This document shows positions 19,274 to 28,164 of a stretch of 64,000 nucleotides of DNA, piece after piece. How positions within the stretch are numbered: position 1 is the first letter of the stretch; the number at the start of each line of letters is the position of its first letter. This DNA comes from Nannocystis pusilla (GTDB lineage: Bacteria > Myxococcota_A > Polyangia > Nannocystales > Nannocystaceae). The notes under the pieces were generated by a model. It ran no database searches. It worked only from the letters and a program-made list of their open reading frames with translations, and was not told where the DNA came from. Where the stretch lies: positions 5,061,168 through 5,125,167 of the forward strand of contig NZ_JAPNKE010000002.1 of the NCBI RefSeq assembly GCF_026626665.1, in the 5' to 3' direction. The position numbers and the translations under genes are program-made.

Positions 19274-20683
19274 ATGTTTTTGCAATCCCTCCGCGACCGC
19301 TGGCACGAGGCCTTCGAGCCGATCGGCAACCTCGTCCAGATAGCCCGCGAGCCGTACCGATTCCTCGACGATCTCCGGCGCCGCGGCGGCGAGCTCGCCG
19401 AGCTGCGCATGGCCGGCATGCCCCCGGTGCTCGTGTGCAGCGAGCCCGAGACCGTGCGCCAGATCCTCACCGGCTCCTACGATCAATTCGAGCGGCACGC
19501 CGGCGGCGTCGAGCTGTTCGTCGACCCGCTCGCCCTCATCCTCACCGACGACGACCACCACCGCCAGCGGCGCAAGCTGCTGAACCCCGCCTTCAACGCC
19601 GAGAGCGTCCGCGCCTTCGGGCCGACGATGCTCGAGATCGCCGACCGCGTCCTCGACGGCCTGCCGCTCGGTATCACCTTCCCGCTGATCGGCCCGATGC
19701 AGGACATCACCATGCGCGTCATCCTGCGCTGCCTGTTCGGCGTCGCCGAGGGCCCGCGCTTCGAGGAGCTGCGGGCCCTCGTCATCGAATATCTGCAGCT
19801 GGTGTTCGGCCCCGACATGGTCGCGCTCGGCGCGGTGCTCACGCCGACGCGGGCCCACGCCGCCCTCACGCGGCTCAGCCGGCGCGCTCGCGCGGCCGCG
19901 CCGAACGCCCCGTTCACCCCCTCGCGCCTGCCGGTGCAGCGGATCGCCGACCGGCTCGGACGGATCCACGCGCTGCTCGAGGCGGAGATCGATCGCTGCC
20001 TGGCCGAGGGCCCGGAGACCCGCAGCGACGTCCTGGCGCTGATGCTGCGGGCCCGCTTCGCCGACGGCCAGCCGATGTCGCGCGAGGAGCTGCTCGCCCA
20101 GTTGCTCATGCTCGTCATCGGCGGCTACGAGACCACCTCGCTGTCGCTGTGCTGGGCCGTCCACTGCCTCGTGCGGCACCCCGAGGCGCTGGCCCGCGTG
20201 CGCGCCGAGGTCGCCCAGGTCATGCAGGGCGGCTTCGACCCGGCGCGGGTCCGCGACCTCCACTACCTCGGCGCCGCGATCGCCGAGTCGATGCGCCTCT
20301 ACCCGATCGGCATCGGCGTGTCCCGCCGCCTGCGCAAGCCGATGCGCCTGCTCGGCCGCGACCTCTCGGCCGGCACCGTCATCATGCTCAGCGTCTATCT
20401 CATCCAGCGCCACCCCTCGCTGTGGAGCGAGCCCGACGCCTTCAAGCCCGAGCGCATGCTCGACCGCAAGCCGTCGGCCGCGGTCCACTTCCCGTTCGGC
20501 GGCGGCGTGTGGCGCTGCCTCGGCGCCGCCTTCGCCGAGCACGAGATGCGGATCGTCCTCGCCCGCCTGTTCACCCGCTTCGTCGTCGAGGCCGACCCCG
20601 AGCACAAGATCCACGCCCAGCAGAAGGGCATCACCGCCGGTCCGAGCGGCGGCCTCCCGGTGCGCGTCGCCCCGATCTCGTAG
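19274..20683 (+). CDS. Cytochrome P450
   Basis: A soluble heme monooxygenase of 469 residues. The oxygen-binding I-helix motif is GGYETT (283-288), ESMR (338-341) is the ExxR pair, and the heme loop is FPFGGGVWRCLG with the thiolate ligand Cys415. The length and N-terminus, without a membrane anchor, fit bacterial class I enzymes, although the I-helix and K-helix region resembles fatty-acid and sterol P450s. No ferredoxin or reductase is adjacent, so the electron donor is unknown. The substrate cannot be read from sequence. Confidence 0.93.
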   Translation: MFLQSLRDRWHEAFEPIGNLVQIAREPYRFLDDLRRRGGELAELRMAGMPPVLVCSEPETVRQILTGSYDQFERHAGGVELFVDPLALILTDDDHHRQRRKLLNPAFNAESVRAFGPTMLEIADRVLDGLPLGITFPLIGPMQDITMRVILRCLFGVAEGPRFEELRALVIEYLQLVFGPDMVALGAVLTPTRAHAALTRLSRRARAAAPNAPFTPSRLPVQRIADRLGRIHALLEAEIDRCLAEGPETRSDVLALMLRARFADGQPMSREELLAQLLMLVIGGYETTSLSLCWAVHCLVRHPEALARVRAEVAQVMQGGFDPARVRDLHYLGAAIAESMRLYPIGIGVSRRLRKPMRLLGRDLSAGTVIMLSVYLIQRHPSLWSEPDAFKPERMLDRKPSAAVHFPFGGGVWRCLGAAFAEHEMRIVLARLFTRFVVEADPEHKIHAQQKGITAGPSGGLPVRVAPIS

Positions 20684-20706
20684 GTACGCGCGGCGCCGTC
20701 CGGCAC

Positions 20707-20722
20707 CTGCCCTCGAGGACAG
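20707..20722. repeat. Single CCTG-type palindrome
   Basis: CTGCCCTCGAGGACAG is a single hairpin of the CCTG/CAGG variant. It lies 23 bases after the P450 stop, between convergent genes. Confidence 0.6.
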
Positions 20723-20755
20723 ATCTGGCGCACCGCCCCGCGCGAAGCCCGGGGC

Positions 20756-21681
20756 CTAGCGCTCGAAGCGGTGGCCGCAGTTCGCCGGCGTCATCCCGTT
20801 CTGCGGCGAGCCGAGCCACATGTCCTCGAGGACAAGTTGATTGCCCTCGATCTTGAACGTGCCCGCCCCTCGACGTCGGCCGGCACGTAGTTGCCGCCCG
20901 TCGGCGTGATCGTCAGGTCGCCGGTCTGCAGGTCGTACGTGTAATCGGACCAGTAGTCGAAGTAGATCTCGAACGGGAACCACGTCACCTGCGCCTCGCC
21001 GCTGGCGCGGAACCACAGCTCCTGGATCGCCATCTCCGGCGCCACCTCGGCCCCGCCGCCGCACGGCAGCTGCGCCACCTCGTGCCAGATGCCCACGAAC
21101 GGGTTCGACTCGGGCGTGTACACGAACACCTCCGTCGTCAGCACCTTGCGGCCGGCCTCGACGTCCGCGGTCACGGTGAACACGGTGCCCGGCGCCACGT
21201 CGCCCGCGATCGTCAGCGCCCCGACCGCGTTGATGGTGGCGCCCTCGGCGGGGCTGACCGAGTAGGTCACGCAGGCCTCGACCATCTGCTTGATGTAGCA
21301 GCACTCGATCGCGCCGACCGAGAGGTCCAGCATCTCGCCCGGCTTCGCCTCGTAGGTCTGGCCGAACACGTTGAAGCCGAGGGCGTTGACGGTCTCCTCG
21401 GGCAGCGGCGGCAGGGCGCACACGCCCTCGGTCGGGTCCTCGGTGGTCGAGGTGCCCGCAGTCGCCTCGGTGGTCTCGCCGGTGGTCGGCCCGGTCGTGG
21501 GACCGGTGGTCTCGGTCGTCGTCGTCGTCGCTGCCGAGGTCGTCGTCGACGCCGAGCCGTCGCTCGTCTCGGAGGTCGACGTCGTCTGGTCCGAGGTCTC
21601 GGTCCCCCCGGTCTCGTCGCCGGAGTCTTGCGGGCAGGCGCTCAGGGCCAGCGCCGCCATAAGGGTCGTAAGTCTCTGCAT
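20756..21681 (-). CDS. Thr-rich-tethered lipoprotein of unknown function (one apparent frameshift)
   Basis: A surface lipoprotein of about 308 residues. The signal MQRLTTLMAALALSAC is followed by about 70 residues rich in Thr, Ser and Gly. The globular part has several Cys (CALPP, ECCYIKQ, ACVTY, LPCGGG, NCGHRF) and a beta-rich look (WFRASGEAQVTWFPFEIYF). The frame breaks at about 20868, where adding one G to a G run gives VEGAGTFKIEGNQLV and carries the protein to the stop at 20756. The palindrome at 20819-20836 lies inside the coding region (LVLEDMW). Function unknown; the tether marks an outer-surface protein. Confidence 0.75.
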
Positions 21682-21813
21682 GGCGCCCACCCTACCACGG
21701 GGCTTTCTTCGCCGTCTCCGGCGACCTCTCTCATACCGGCCGCTGGGCCCCCTACGGGCCGTTTTGGCGCGATCGCACGATCCAGGTCAGACTGTCGCCA
21801 GGAGGACTTCGCA

Positions 21814-22230
21814 ATGCGTCGGTCTCAGCTCACTGTCGGCCAGTTCATGACCCGCAATCCGGCCGTCATCGACGGCGGCCTCAACCTCGTCGACACGTAC
21901 ACGCGCATGTTCCAGCTGCAGGTCCGGCACCTCCCGGTCTACAGCCAGGGTCACCTCGTCGGCATCGTCTCGGACCGCGACATCGGCCACACCCTCGGCG
22001 TCCAGGGCCTCGACGCGCAGCACACCACCGTCGAGGCGGTGTGCACGCCCGACCCCTACGTCTGCGACCCCGACAGCCCGCTGGCGAGCGTCGTCGCCGA
22101 CATGTCCGAGCGCAAGATCGGCGCCGCCCTCGTCATGCGCGGCGGCATTCTCCAGGGCATCTTCACCGTCGTCGACGCCCTCGAGGTCCTGCTGGTGCTC
22201 CTCAACGAGGAAGCGCCGGCGGCCGCCTGA
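21814..22230 (+). CDS. CBS-domain-pair protein
   Basis: A 138-residue stand-alone protein made of two CBS motifs: TVGQFMTRNPAVIDGG to LVGIVSDRDI, and TVEAVCTPDPYVCDPD to LQGIFTVVDAL. CBS pairs usually bind adenine nucleotides and regulate a partner; no partner is visible. The ATG at 21814 has a clear GGAGG eight bases upstream, which fixes the start. A duplicated palindrome segment begins directly after the stop. Confidence 0.92.
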   Translation: MRRSQLTVGQFMTRNPAVIDGGLNLVDTYTRMFQLQVRHLPVYSQGHLVGIVSDRDIGHTLGVQGLDAQHTTVEAVCTPDPYVCDPDSPLASVVADMSERKIGAALVMRGGILQGIFTVVDALEVLLVLLNEEAPAAA

Positions 22231-22350
22231 CCTGTCCCGGAGGACATCTCGCGCGCGCCGTCGCGCCGGTCGGGGCAGGCGTTCGTCTCGACCTGTCCCG
22301 GAAGCCACATGTCCCGGAGGACATCTCTCGCGCGTCCGCGCGCTCCGGCG
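22231..22350. repeat. Duplicated palindrome segment
   Basis: TGTCCCGGAGGACATCTC followed by a CGCG-rich stretch occurs at about 22234 and again at about 22313. This is a direct repeat of about 40 bases, each copy holding a perfect TGTCC-CGGA-GGACA-type hairpin. It begins at the CBS gene stop. Confidence 0.75.
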
Positions 22351-22392
22351 CGCCGGCTTGAGGGCTCCGCGCGCCCTCGCTACTCTCCGGCC

Positions 22393-22623
22393 ATGCTCCG
22401 GTCGAGCTCGCTCGCCCTCGCCCTCTTCGCCTGGCCCACGCTCGCCGCCGCCGACGTCCTGCCCGACGCCGAGCGACCGCACGACTGGGAGCCGCGCGAT
22501 CCACCGCGCCCGGCGCCGCCGCCCGAGAAGGAGCTCCCTGCCCTCGCCCTGTGGCTCGCGGCGCTGACCGCCGCCGCCCTCGTCGCCGGCACCCGCGCGC
22601 GCCTGCAGGAGCGGCCGCGATGA
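22393..22623 (+). CDS. Small secreted or membrane protein, 76 residues
   Basis: A signal-peptide-like N-terminus (LRSSSLALALFAWPTLAAA), a Pro-rich middle (RPAPPPEKELP) and a C-terminal hydrophobic helix (ALALWLAALTAAALVAG) with basic residues after it. Its TGA overlaps the ATG of the next gene (ATGA), so the pair is translationally coupled. It may anchor or assist the following kinase-like protein, by context only. Confidence 0.65.
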   Translation: MLRSSSLALALFAWPTLAAADVLPDAERPHDWEPRDPPRPAPPPEKELPALALWLAALTAAALVAGTRARLQERPR

Positions 22624-24233
22624 CGTCGCCGCGGGTGATCGCCGACCGCTTCGAGGTCGTCACCAGCGGGCGCAGCCTCAAGTCGCTGTGGTGGGAGCGG
22701 AGCCGCAACGATCGGCCCTACGGCGAGGACGACCTGTGGACCCTCGCCGTCGACCGCCGCACCGGCGCCCGCGTCCGCGTCCTCGAGCCGCCCTCCGGGT
22801 CCTTCTGGCTGTGGACCGCGAGCATGTGGGCCGAGGCCGTCGCGCGCCACGTCATCGCCACGGCCGTGCCGCACACCTTGCCGATCCTCCACGTCGGCGA
22901 CGGCGTCGTGTTCGCCGAGCCCCCGCCCGCCGTCCCGCGACCGCGGCTGCAGCCCGCGCAGGCTGCAGCGTGCGCGCTGGCGGCCTGCGAGGTCGTGGCG
23001 CGCCTGCACGCGATCGGCTGCGGCGGCGAGTACGGTCGCGCCGCGGACGGCCGGCCCGCGTACGACCTGCCGACGCCGCTCGACTTCGGCTGGCACAACC
23101 TCCGCATGACCCGAGAGTCAGGTGAGTGGAAGATCGCCTGGCTCGTCCCCGGCCACCTCGCCCTCGCCGATCTCGACGATACCCCGCAGGACGCCGATCC
23201 CGACGCCCTCGCGCGCGACCTGCAGGATCGACTCGACGGGTCGCTCCTCGACGAACCCCAGAGCGAGCTGCCGCCGAAGCACGACCCGCACAGGGACCCG
23301 ATCGCCCGCGACCTCGCGCGCCTGGCCGGCTTCTACCTCTCGCTCGCTCCGCCCGCGCGCGGCCAACCTGCGGCCGTCGACGCCGTCCGTCGCCTGGCCG
23401 CGGGCGAGCCCGTCGTCCGCGACGTCGCCGGCCTCGCGCGCCTGCTCGTCGAGCTCGGGCCTGCGGGCGACTGGGACGCGCGGCTCGCCGCGCTCCCGAT
23501 CGCCTGCGCCCTGCCGCCGCCCGTGCTCGACTGGGACCGCGTGATCGCGGCCGGCGAGGCGCGCCTGCCCGACCTCGTGCCGCGCCAGCGCCCCTACGTC
23601 GTCTTGCCGCTGGCCGTCGCCTACCACCGGCGCGCCAGCCTCCGCGCCGCGCTCGCGCCCGACGACGCCCTCCGCGACGTCGATCGCGCGGTCGAGCTCG
23701 ACCCCGTCGCGCCGCATCACGTCACCCGCGCCGTCCTCCTCGATCGCCTCGGCCGCCGCGACGAGGCCCGCGCGGCGATCGCCGCCGCCTTCGCCGCGCC
23801 CGAGTACACCGGCGCGTCCACCGTGGATGACGACGGGTTCGGCCTCCTCGACGCACCCGTCGTCGTCGTCGGCGATCGCGAGCGCGCGCGGGCCCACGCC
23901 ACGCGCGGCACGATCGCCCTCCGCGACGGCGACCTCGCCCTCGCCGAGCACGACCTCCGCCGCGCAGTCGACCTCGATCCCGACACGGCCCACCTCCACG
24001 CGCTCGCGGCGGCGCTCTACGCCCGCGGCGACCTGACCGGAGCGGCCGCCCTCGAGGCCCGCGCCGTCGAGCTCGAGCCGGCCAGCACTCGCTATCGCTG
24101 GGATCTCGTCGTCAGTCTGCATCGGCTCGGGCGGCGCGACGAGGCTCTCTTCCACGCGCGAAAGCTCGAGGCCATGGAGGCCGGAGACCCCAACGGTCGA
24201 GCTCGGCGAATTCGCCTGCTCGGCGGCGCGTGA
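22620..24233 (+). CDS. Kinase-like N-terminal domain fused to TPR repeats
   Basis: A 537-residue protein. Residues 1-200 look like a degenerate protein-kinase-type domain (an RFEVVTSGRSLKSLWWE start, and DFGWHNLRM near an expected DFG-like site) without a convincing catalytic lysine or HRD loop. The C-terminal part has tetratricopeptide-like helices (ALRDVDRAVELDPVAPHHV, LAEHDLRRAVDLDPDTAHL, AAALEARAVELEPASTRYR). It is coupled to the small membrane protein upstream and followed by an FHA protein, a layout typical of phospho-signalling scaffolds. The kinase relationship is tentative; the TPR part is clear. Confidence 0.75.
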   Translation: MTSPRVIADRFEVVTSGRSLKSLWWERSRNDRPYGEDDLWTLAVDRRTGARVRVLEPPSGSFWLWTASMWAEAVARHVIATAVPHTLPILHVGDGVVFAEPPPAVPRPRLQPAQAAACALAACEVVARLHAIGCGGEYGRAADGRPAYDLPTPLDFGWHNLRMTRESGEWKIAWLVPGHLALADLDDTPQDADPDALARDLQDRLDGSLLDEPQSELPPKHDPHRDPIARDLARLAGFYLSLAPPARGQPAAVDAVRRLAAGEPVVRDVAGLARLLVELGPAGDWDARLAALPIACALPPPVLDWDRVIAAGEARLPDLVPRQRPYVVLPLAVAYHRRASLRAALAPDDALRDVDRAVELDPVAPHHVTRAVLLDRLGRRDEARAAIAAAFAAPEYTGASTVDDDGFGLLDAPVVVVGDRERARAHATRGTIALRDGDLALAEHDLRRAVDLDPDTAHLHALAAALYARGDLTGAAALEARAVELEPASTRYRWDLVVSLHRLGRRDEALFHARKLEAMEAGDPNGRARRIRLLGGA

Positions 24234-24339
24234 ACATGTTTCTGCGGCCTCGCACGACGCTCGCGCGAGCGCTCGCGATTCGCCGCGCTGTCGCCGTTTT
24301 TCCCCGCACCTGTTGACTCTGCAAGCGAATGCGGTTGCC

Positions 24340-25563
24340 ATGCGGGGCATGCAGAAGGTCAAGCTCCAGCTCGGCAGCGCCTCCGTTCAGCTCGACGTCG
24401 GCAACCCGCGCGTCCTCCTCGGCCGCGACCCGACCTGCGGCCTCCCCACCAGCGAGGTCAGCGTCTCGCGGCGCCACGCCGAGGTCGCGTTCGTCGGCGA
24501 CCGGCTCGTCATCCGCGACATGGGCTCGTCGAACGGCACGTGGATCAACGGCGAGCCGGTGGGGGCGGACCCGCAGCCGCTGGAGCCCGGGCAGCAGGTG
24601 TTCCTCGGCCACATCCCGCTGCTGGTCGAGTGGCAGGGCGGCGGCCAGGGCGGCGCCACGGTGCTGGGCGAGATGCCGGCCGAGCTCAAGGCGCTGATCG
24701 AGTCGCGCAAGGCGGCCAAGATGGCGCCTGCGAGCCCGGTCGCGGCCGTCGCCGCGGCCTTCCAGGATCCGCCCTCGCAGGGCGGGCCGATGAAGACGAT
24801 GCTGGGGATCGGCGGCACCACTGCGCCGAAGGCGGCCGACTACGCCTACCGGCGCCAGGGCTCGAACAACAACGGCGTGCTGCTGATCGCGCTGCGCGGC
24901 GACACCTTCACCAACGCCGCGGTCATCGACGGCTACCTCGAGTTCACCGCGCTCGACAACGAGACCGTCGCCTCGATCTTCGTCGAGCTGGTCGAGCACC
25001 ACAAGCGCGGGCCCAAGAACGGCCACGTCTGGGACCGCGTGCTCGTGCGTCAGGGCCCGTGGCGGACCGCCAAGAACGAGGTCCTGCCGCTCACCTTCCA
25101 GCTGCGCGTGCCGCCGGGCACCTCGCCCTCGGGCCGCGACGTTCACTGGGAGGTCCGCGGCTACGTCGACATCGAGTGGGCCTACGACATCGCCGCGGCC
25201 AGCCAGATCACCGTCCGCAACCTCGACATCGAGAAGATCCGCGACGCCCTCGGCGCCCTCGACTACCGCCTCGCCGAGCTCGACCCCGAGCCGCTCGGCC
25301 AGCGCTTCACCGGCAAGTTCCAGCCGCCGGTCCAGCTGCGCAAGGACTTCGGCGTCACCGACATCAACCTCGCCGTCGAGTACCTCGGCGCCAACCTCCA
25401 GCTGAGCATGGAGGTCGAGAAGACCAGCCTGTTCAAGTTCGACAAGCAGACCAAGCTGGTGTTCGAGCTGGCGCAGTTCCGGGTCTCGAGCACGCAGCAG
25501 CTGTCGGAGTTCCTGCGCGCCAAGATCGACGAGCTCATGGGCCGCACCGAGGCGCGGGCCTGA
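24340..25563 (+). CDS. FHA-domain protein
   Basis: A phosphothreonine-binding adaptor of about 407 residues. The FHA core is complete near the N-terminus: VLLGRDPTC, VSVSRRHAEV and MGSSNGTWINGEPV. After a low-complexity linker, a second beta-rich region (VLLIALRGDTFTNAAVIDG, LTFQLRVPPGTSPSG, DVHWEVRGYVDIEW) resembles arrestin-like sandwich proteins, though I cannot name the family. In-frame ATGs occur at 24340 and 24349; no strong ribosome site decides between them. Together with the upstream kinase-like/TPR gene it suggests Thr-phosphorylation signalling. Confidence 0.85.
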   Translation: MRGMQKVKLQLGSASVQLDVGNPRVLLGRDPTCGLPTSEVSVSRRHAEVAFVGDRLVIRDMGSSNGTWINGEPVGADPQPLEPGQQVFLGHIPLLVEWQGGGQGGATVLGEMPAELKALIESRKAAKMAPASPVAAVAAAFQDPPSQGGPMKTMLGIGGTTAPKAADYAYRRQGSNNNGVLLIALRGDTFTNAAVIDGYLEFTALDNETVASIFVELVEHHKRGPKNGHVWDRVLVRQGPWRTAKNEVLPLTFQLRVPPGTSPSGRDVHWEVRGYVDIEWAYDIAAASQITVRNLDIEKIRDALGALDYRLAELDPEPLGQRFTGKFQPPVQLRKDFGVTDINLAVEYLGANLQLSMEVEKTSLFKFDKQTKLVFELAQFRVSSTQQLSEFLRAKIDELMGRTEARA

Positions 25564-25569
25564 AAATGC

Positions 25570-25612
25570 GCGAGCCCCCCGCGAGCGTACGCGCAGGGGG
25601 CCCTGTCCGCGG
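25570..25612 (-). terminator. GC-rich hairpin, candidate terminator of the minus-strand lipoprotein
   Basis: On the minus strand GCCCCCTGCGCG and a complementary CGCGGGGGGC form a long stem, followed a few bases later by ATTTTC. It lies between the convergent FHA and lipoprotein genes. The short T-run makes it a candidate only. Confidence 0.45.
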
Positions 25613-25626
25613 GACGCAGGTCTCGC

Positions 25627-26169
25627 TCAGGCGCAGGGCGACTTCACGACGATCTCCATGCCCATCTCGTCGCCGCAGTACCAGTTGTCGCCGTTCTCGT
25701 CGCAGCAGCCCTGGCCGGTGAGGCCGCTGGTGGCGCACGGATCGCCCTCGATGAGGCCCGCCGGGCACGCGATCGGGTGGAGGCCCTCCGGGTCCTCGCC
25801 CTCGAAGCCGCAGCTGTAGTAAGCGTCGTCCACGCTCCAGCCGCACATGGCGCCGCCGGTGTCGGTGGTCGTCGAGGTGGTGGTGGTGGTGGTGGTGGTC
25901 GTCGTCGCGTCGGTGGACGTCGGGACGGTCGTCGACGTCGGCGTGGTCGCCGTGCCGTCGGTCGCGTCGGAGTCGGTCGCGGTGCCGTCGGTCGTATCGG
26001 TGCCGGCGGTGCCGTCGGTCGTGTCGGTCGTGCCGGCAGTGTCCGTCGTCGCGTTGGAGTCGCTGCCGAGGCTGGTGATGTTCGTGTCGGTGCCGCCGGT
26101 GCTGATCACGCAGCCGGACAGCGAACCGGCGACAAGCGCCGCGCCCAGGGTCATTTTGAAAAGATGCAT
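25627..26169 (-). CDS. Thr-rich-tethered Cys-rich lipoprotein
   Basis: A 180-residue lipoprotein. The signal MHLFKMTLGAALVAGSLSGC is followed by about 90 residues of almost pure Thr, Asp, Gly and Ser, including a run of ten Thr. The compact C-terminal domain has nine Cys (MCGWSV, YYSCGF, IACPAG, DPCATS, GCCDENG, WYCGDE, SPCA), suggesting a disulfide-stabilised module. I chose the ATG at 26169 because it starts the signal peptide. Unknown function; the tether type matches other surface lipoproteins in the window. Confidence 0.8.
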   Translation of the reverse strand: MHLFKMTLGAALVAGSLSGCVISTGGTDTNITSLGSDSNATTDTAGTTDTTDGTAGTDTTDGTATDSDATDGTATTPTSTTVPTSTDATTTTTTTTTTSTTTDTGGAMCGWSVDDAYYSCGFEGEDPEGLHPIACPAGLIEGDPCATSGLTGQGCCDENGDNWYCGDEMGMEIVVKSPCA

Positions 26170-26251
26170 CCGCCGGACATAGCGGACCGGCGCGAACATC
26201 GTCAAGGTATCGGCCGAAGCGCGCGCGCTCACGACCACCCGCGGCAAGCGC

Positions 26252-27244
26252 TCAGCCTGTCCCTTCGGACAGCACCGCGCACTCGACATCGCGCGTCACG
26301 TCGAGCCCGTCCCACACGATGGCGTCGCGCAGACGCACCCCGGGGGCGATCACGGCCCTGTCACCGATCTGCACTCGCGGTCCCACGTGCGCCCCCGCGC
26401 CGATCACCGCCCCTTCGCCGATCCACGCCGCCGGGTCGACGTGCGCCCCCGCACCGATCGTCGCGCTGGCGGCCACGCCTCGCAGATGTCGCTCCGCGAA
26501 CGACAGACGCAACCGGCCCTCGAGCACGTTGGCCACGCCTTGCAGGTAGCGCTGCACCGTCGAGTGCTCCCACCAGTAATCGCGGGTCACCACCCCGGCG
26601 AGCCCCGTGCCGCTGTGGAACAGCTCGGTGTACGCCGTGCGGATCACGCACTGCGGCCCTTGCGGCGGGATGCGGTCCAAGAACCGCGGCTCGAGGACAT
26701 GAACCCCCGTGAACATCAGCGGCTCGGCTGCCTCGGCGCCGGGCCTGTGCGCCCCGAGCAAACCCACGACGTGCCCGGCCGCGTCGACGCGCAGGCTCCC
26801 CCAGCGCTCGGCCTCCGGGTCGGGGCGCAGCACCATCGTCGCCTCGGCCTTGGCCGCGCGATGGGTCGCGAGCACACGGTCCAGCTCGAGCTCGAGCAAG
26901 ATCTTGCCGTTGACGACCACGATCGGCGCGCCGCTGCCGTCGTCGAGCAGGTGCCGCGCGTGACGCAGCGCGCCGCCTGTCCCGAGGATCTCGCCGTCCT
27001 CGCGCGAGTAGGCGATCGCCATCCCGAGCTTCGACCCGTCACCGAGCTCGGCCTCGATCTGGTCGCCGAGGTGATGCAGGTTGACCACCACCTCGCGCAC
27101 CCCTTGCGAGCGCAGCCACAGCGCCACCCAGCGCACGAGAGGCGTGCCGCACACCGGCAACATCGGCTTCGGGCGCAGGGCACTGAGATCGCCGAGGCGC
27201 GTGCCGAGGCCGGCGGCGAGGATCATCGCGCGCGGAGCGTTCAT
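26252..27244 (-). CDS. Sugar-1-phosphate nucleotidyltransferase
   Basis: A 330-residue NDP-sugar pyrophosphorylase, probably mannose- or glucose-1-phosphate type, for polysaccharide precursors. The nucleotide-binding signature is ILAAGLGTRLGDLSALRPKP (residues 7-26). VVNGKILLELEL and GVHVLEPRFLDRIP are the usual following blocks. The C-terminus is a left-handed beta-helix (SATIGAGAHVDPAAWIGEGA, VIGAGAHVGPRVQIGDRA). DG-x-D in the metal/sugar loop reads NG-K here (VVNGK), a departure from many family members. The last codons contain a CTGTCC-type palindrome. Substrate is not determinable. Confidence 0.88.
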   Translation of the reverse strand: MNAPRAMILAAGLGTRLGDLSALRPKPMLPVCGTPLVRWVALWLRSQGVREVVVNLHHLGDQIEAELGDGSKLGMAIAYSREDGEILGTGGALRHARHLLDDGSGAPIVVVNGKILLELELDRVLATHRAAKAEATMVLRPDPEAERWGSLRVDAAGHVVGLLGAHRPGAEAAEPLMFTGVHVLEPRFLDRIPPQGPQCVIRTAYTELFHSGTGLAGVVTRDYWWEHSTVQRYLQGVANVLEGRLRLSFAERHLRGVAASATIGAGAHVDPAAWIGEGAVIGAGAHVGPRVQIGDRAVIAPGVRLRDAIVWDGLDVTRDVECAVLSEGTG

Positions 27245-27498
27245 GGCGCCGCACCATAGCACGCCCGATCCGGCGCCCAAGGAATCGGCCGGAACCGCGT
27301 CCCGGCCCCCGCTGCTCGCGCCCGCCGCCGCCGATCCGCCGCCTTCGAGCTCGCCGTGATCGCGAGCAACAACGTTCTCGGGGGCGAACCACGCGTCGTC
27401 GACGTCGGCGCGATTGGAGCGTCGCGCGCCGGGCTGTCGCTCGCCTCGCCACGCGCCGCGAGCTTGCGCCGCGCGCCGAGATCCGCGAGGATGAACAC

Positions 27499-27849
27499 GT
27501 GCATGCGCCGCCTCCTGTAGAGGTCGACGAGGCCGAACTGCTCGCGCGTCTCGGCGGTCGTCGCGACCTGCTGGCGATGCTCGTCGGCCTCTTCTCTGCC
27601 GATCTGCCGCAGATCCACGAAGAATTCACCGCCGCGCTCGCGGCCGGCGACGCCGCCGGGGTGCGACGGATCGCCCACCGCGTGGTCGGCACGCTGGCCA
27701 ATCTGTCGGGCGGCCCGCTGCTCGAATACGGCCGCGACATCGAGGAGCTGTCGGTCCCCGAGAACTTGCCCATCCTCGGCCCGCGGATCGACGCCTTCCG
27801 CGCCGCCCTCGACGAGCTCGAGCAGCGCCTGCGCAAGGCCTTCGCCTGA
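27499..27849 (+). CDS. HPt (histidine phosphotransfer) protein
   Basis: A 116-residue four-helix-bundle phosphotransfer protein. The phosphorylatable residue is His60 in RRIAHRVVGTLANLSG, matching AHxLKGxxxxLG except that the usual Lys-Gly is Val-Gly. The GTG at 27499 follows GAGG by about eight bases. It has no adjacent histidine kinase or response regulator, so it is an orphan relay. The divergent gap 27245-27498 should hold its promoter and that of the nucleotidyltransferase. The stop is followed by an unusual AT-rich stretch (TTTTTTAAAAATAAA at about 27855-27869). Confidence 0.85.
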   Translation: MHAPPPVEVDEAELLARLGGRRDLLAMLVGLFSADLPQIHEEFTAALAAGDAAGVRRIAHRVVGTLANLSGGPLLEYGRDIEELSVPENLPILGPRIDAFRAALDELEQRLRKAFA

Positions 27850-27872
27850 CGCGATTTTTTAAAAATAAATGA

Positions 27873-28060
27873 AGCTGTCCGACCGGGCATGCCCGTCGGG
27901 ACATCCTATTAAAATGTCCGTGCGCGCGGCGATCGACGGCCGGCTGCGAGCCCGACGCTCGAACATCTCCTGACGAAGGGCCGCTCTCGGCCATCGCCAT
28001 GCTCGTTCGGACATGTTCATACGCGCATGCCCATGCGGACATGTCCGCATGGGCACAGGC
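27873..28060. repeat. Palindrome clusters with a 28-base perfect palindrome
   Basis: The second cluster has CATG boxes at 27998, 28012, 28026 and 28040 and CACA at 28054, all steps 14 nt. Bases 28028-28055 are a perfect 28-base palindrome (half-arm TGCCCATGCGGACA). A weaker cluster with GGGCATGCCCGTCGGGACAT lies at 27880-27905. No gene is seen in 27850-28164. Confidence 0.87.
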
Positions 28061-28164
28061 CGCCCCGGCTCGGGCGAGCCCGTTTGAACGAGCGCGGACC
28101 CGGCCGTCGCGCCTCGCCGGCCACGCCCCGGCGCTCGCCGCCTCGATCGGACATGACCTTACGG

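Noticed and set aside
27850..27872. Intrinsic terminator or transferred AT-rich island after the HPt gene
   Set aside because: The T6A5 stretch has no hairpin before it and is only about 20 bases long, too little to call either.
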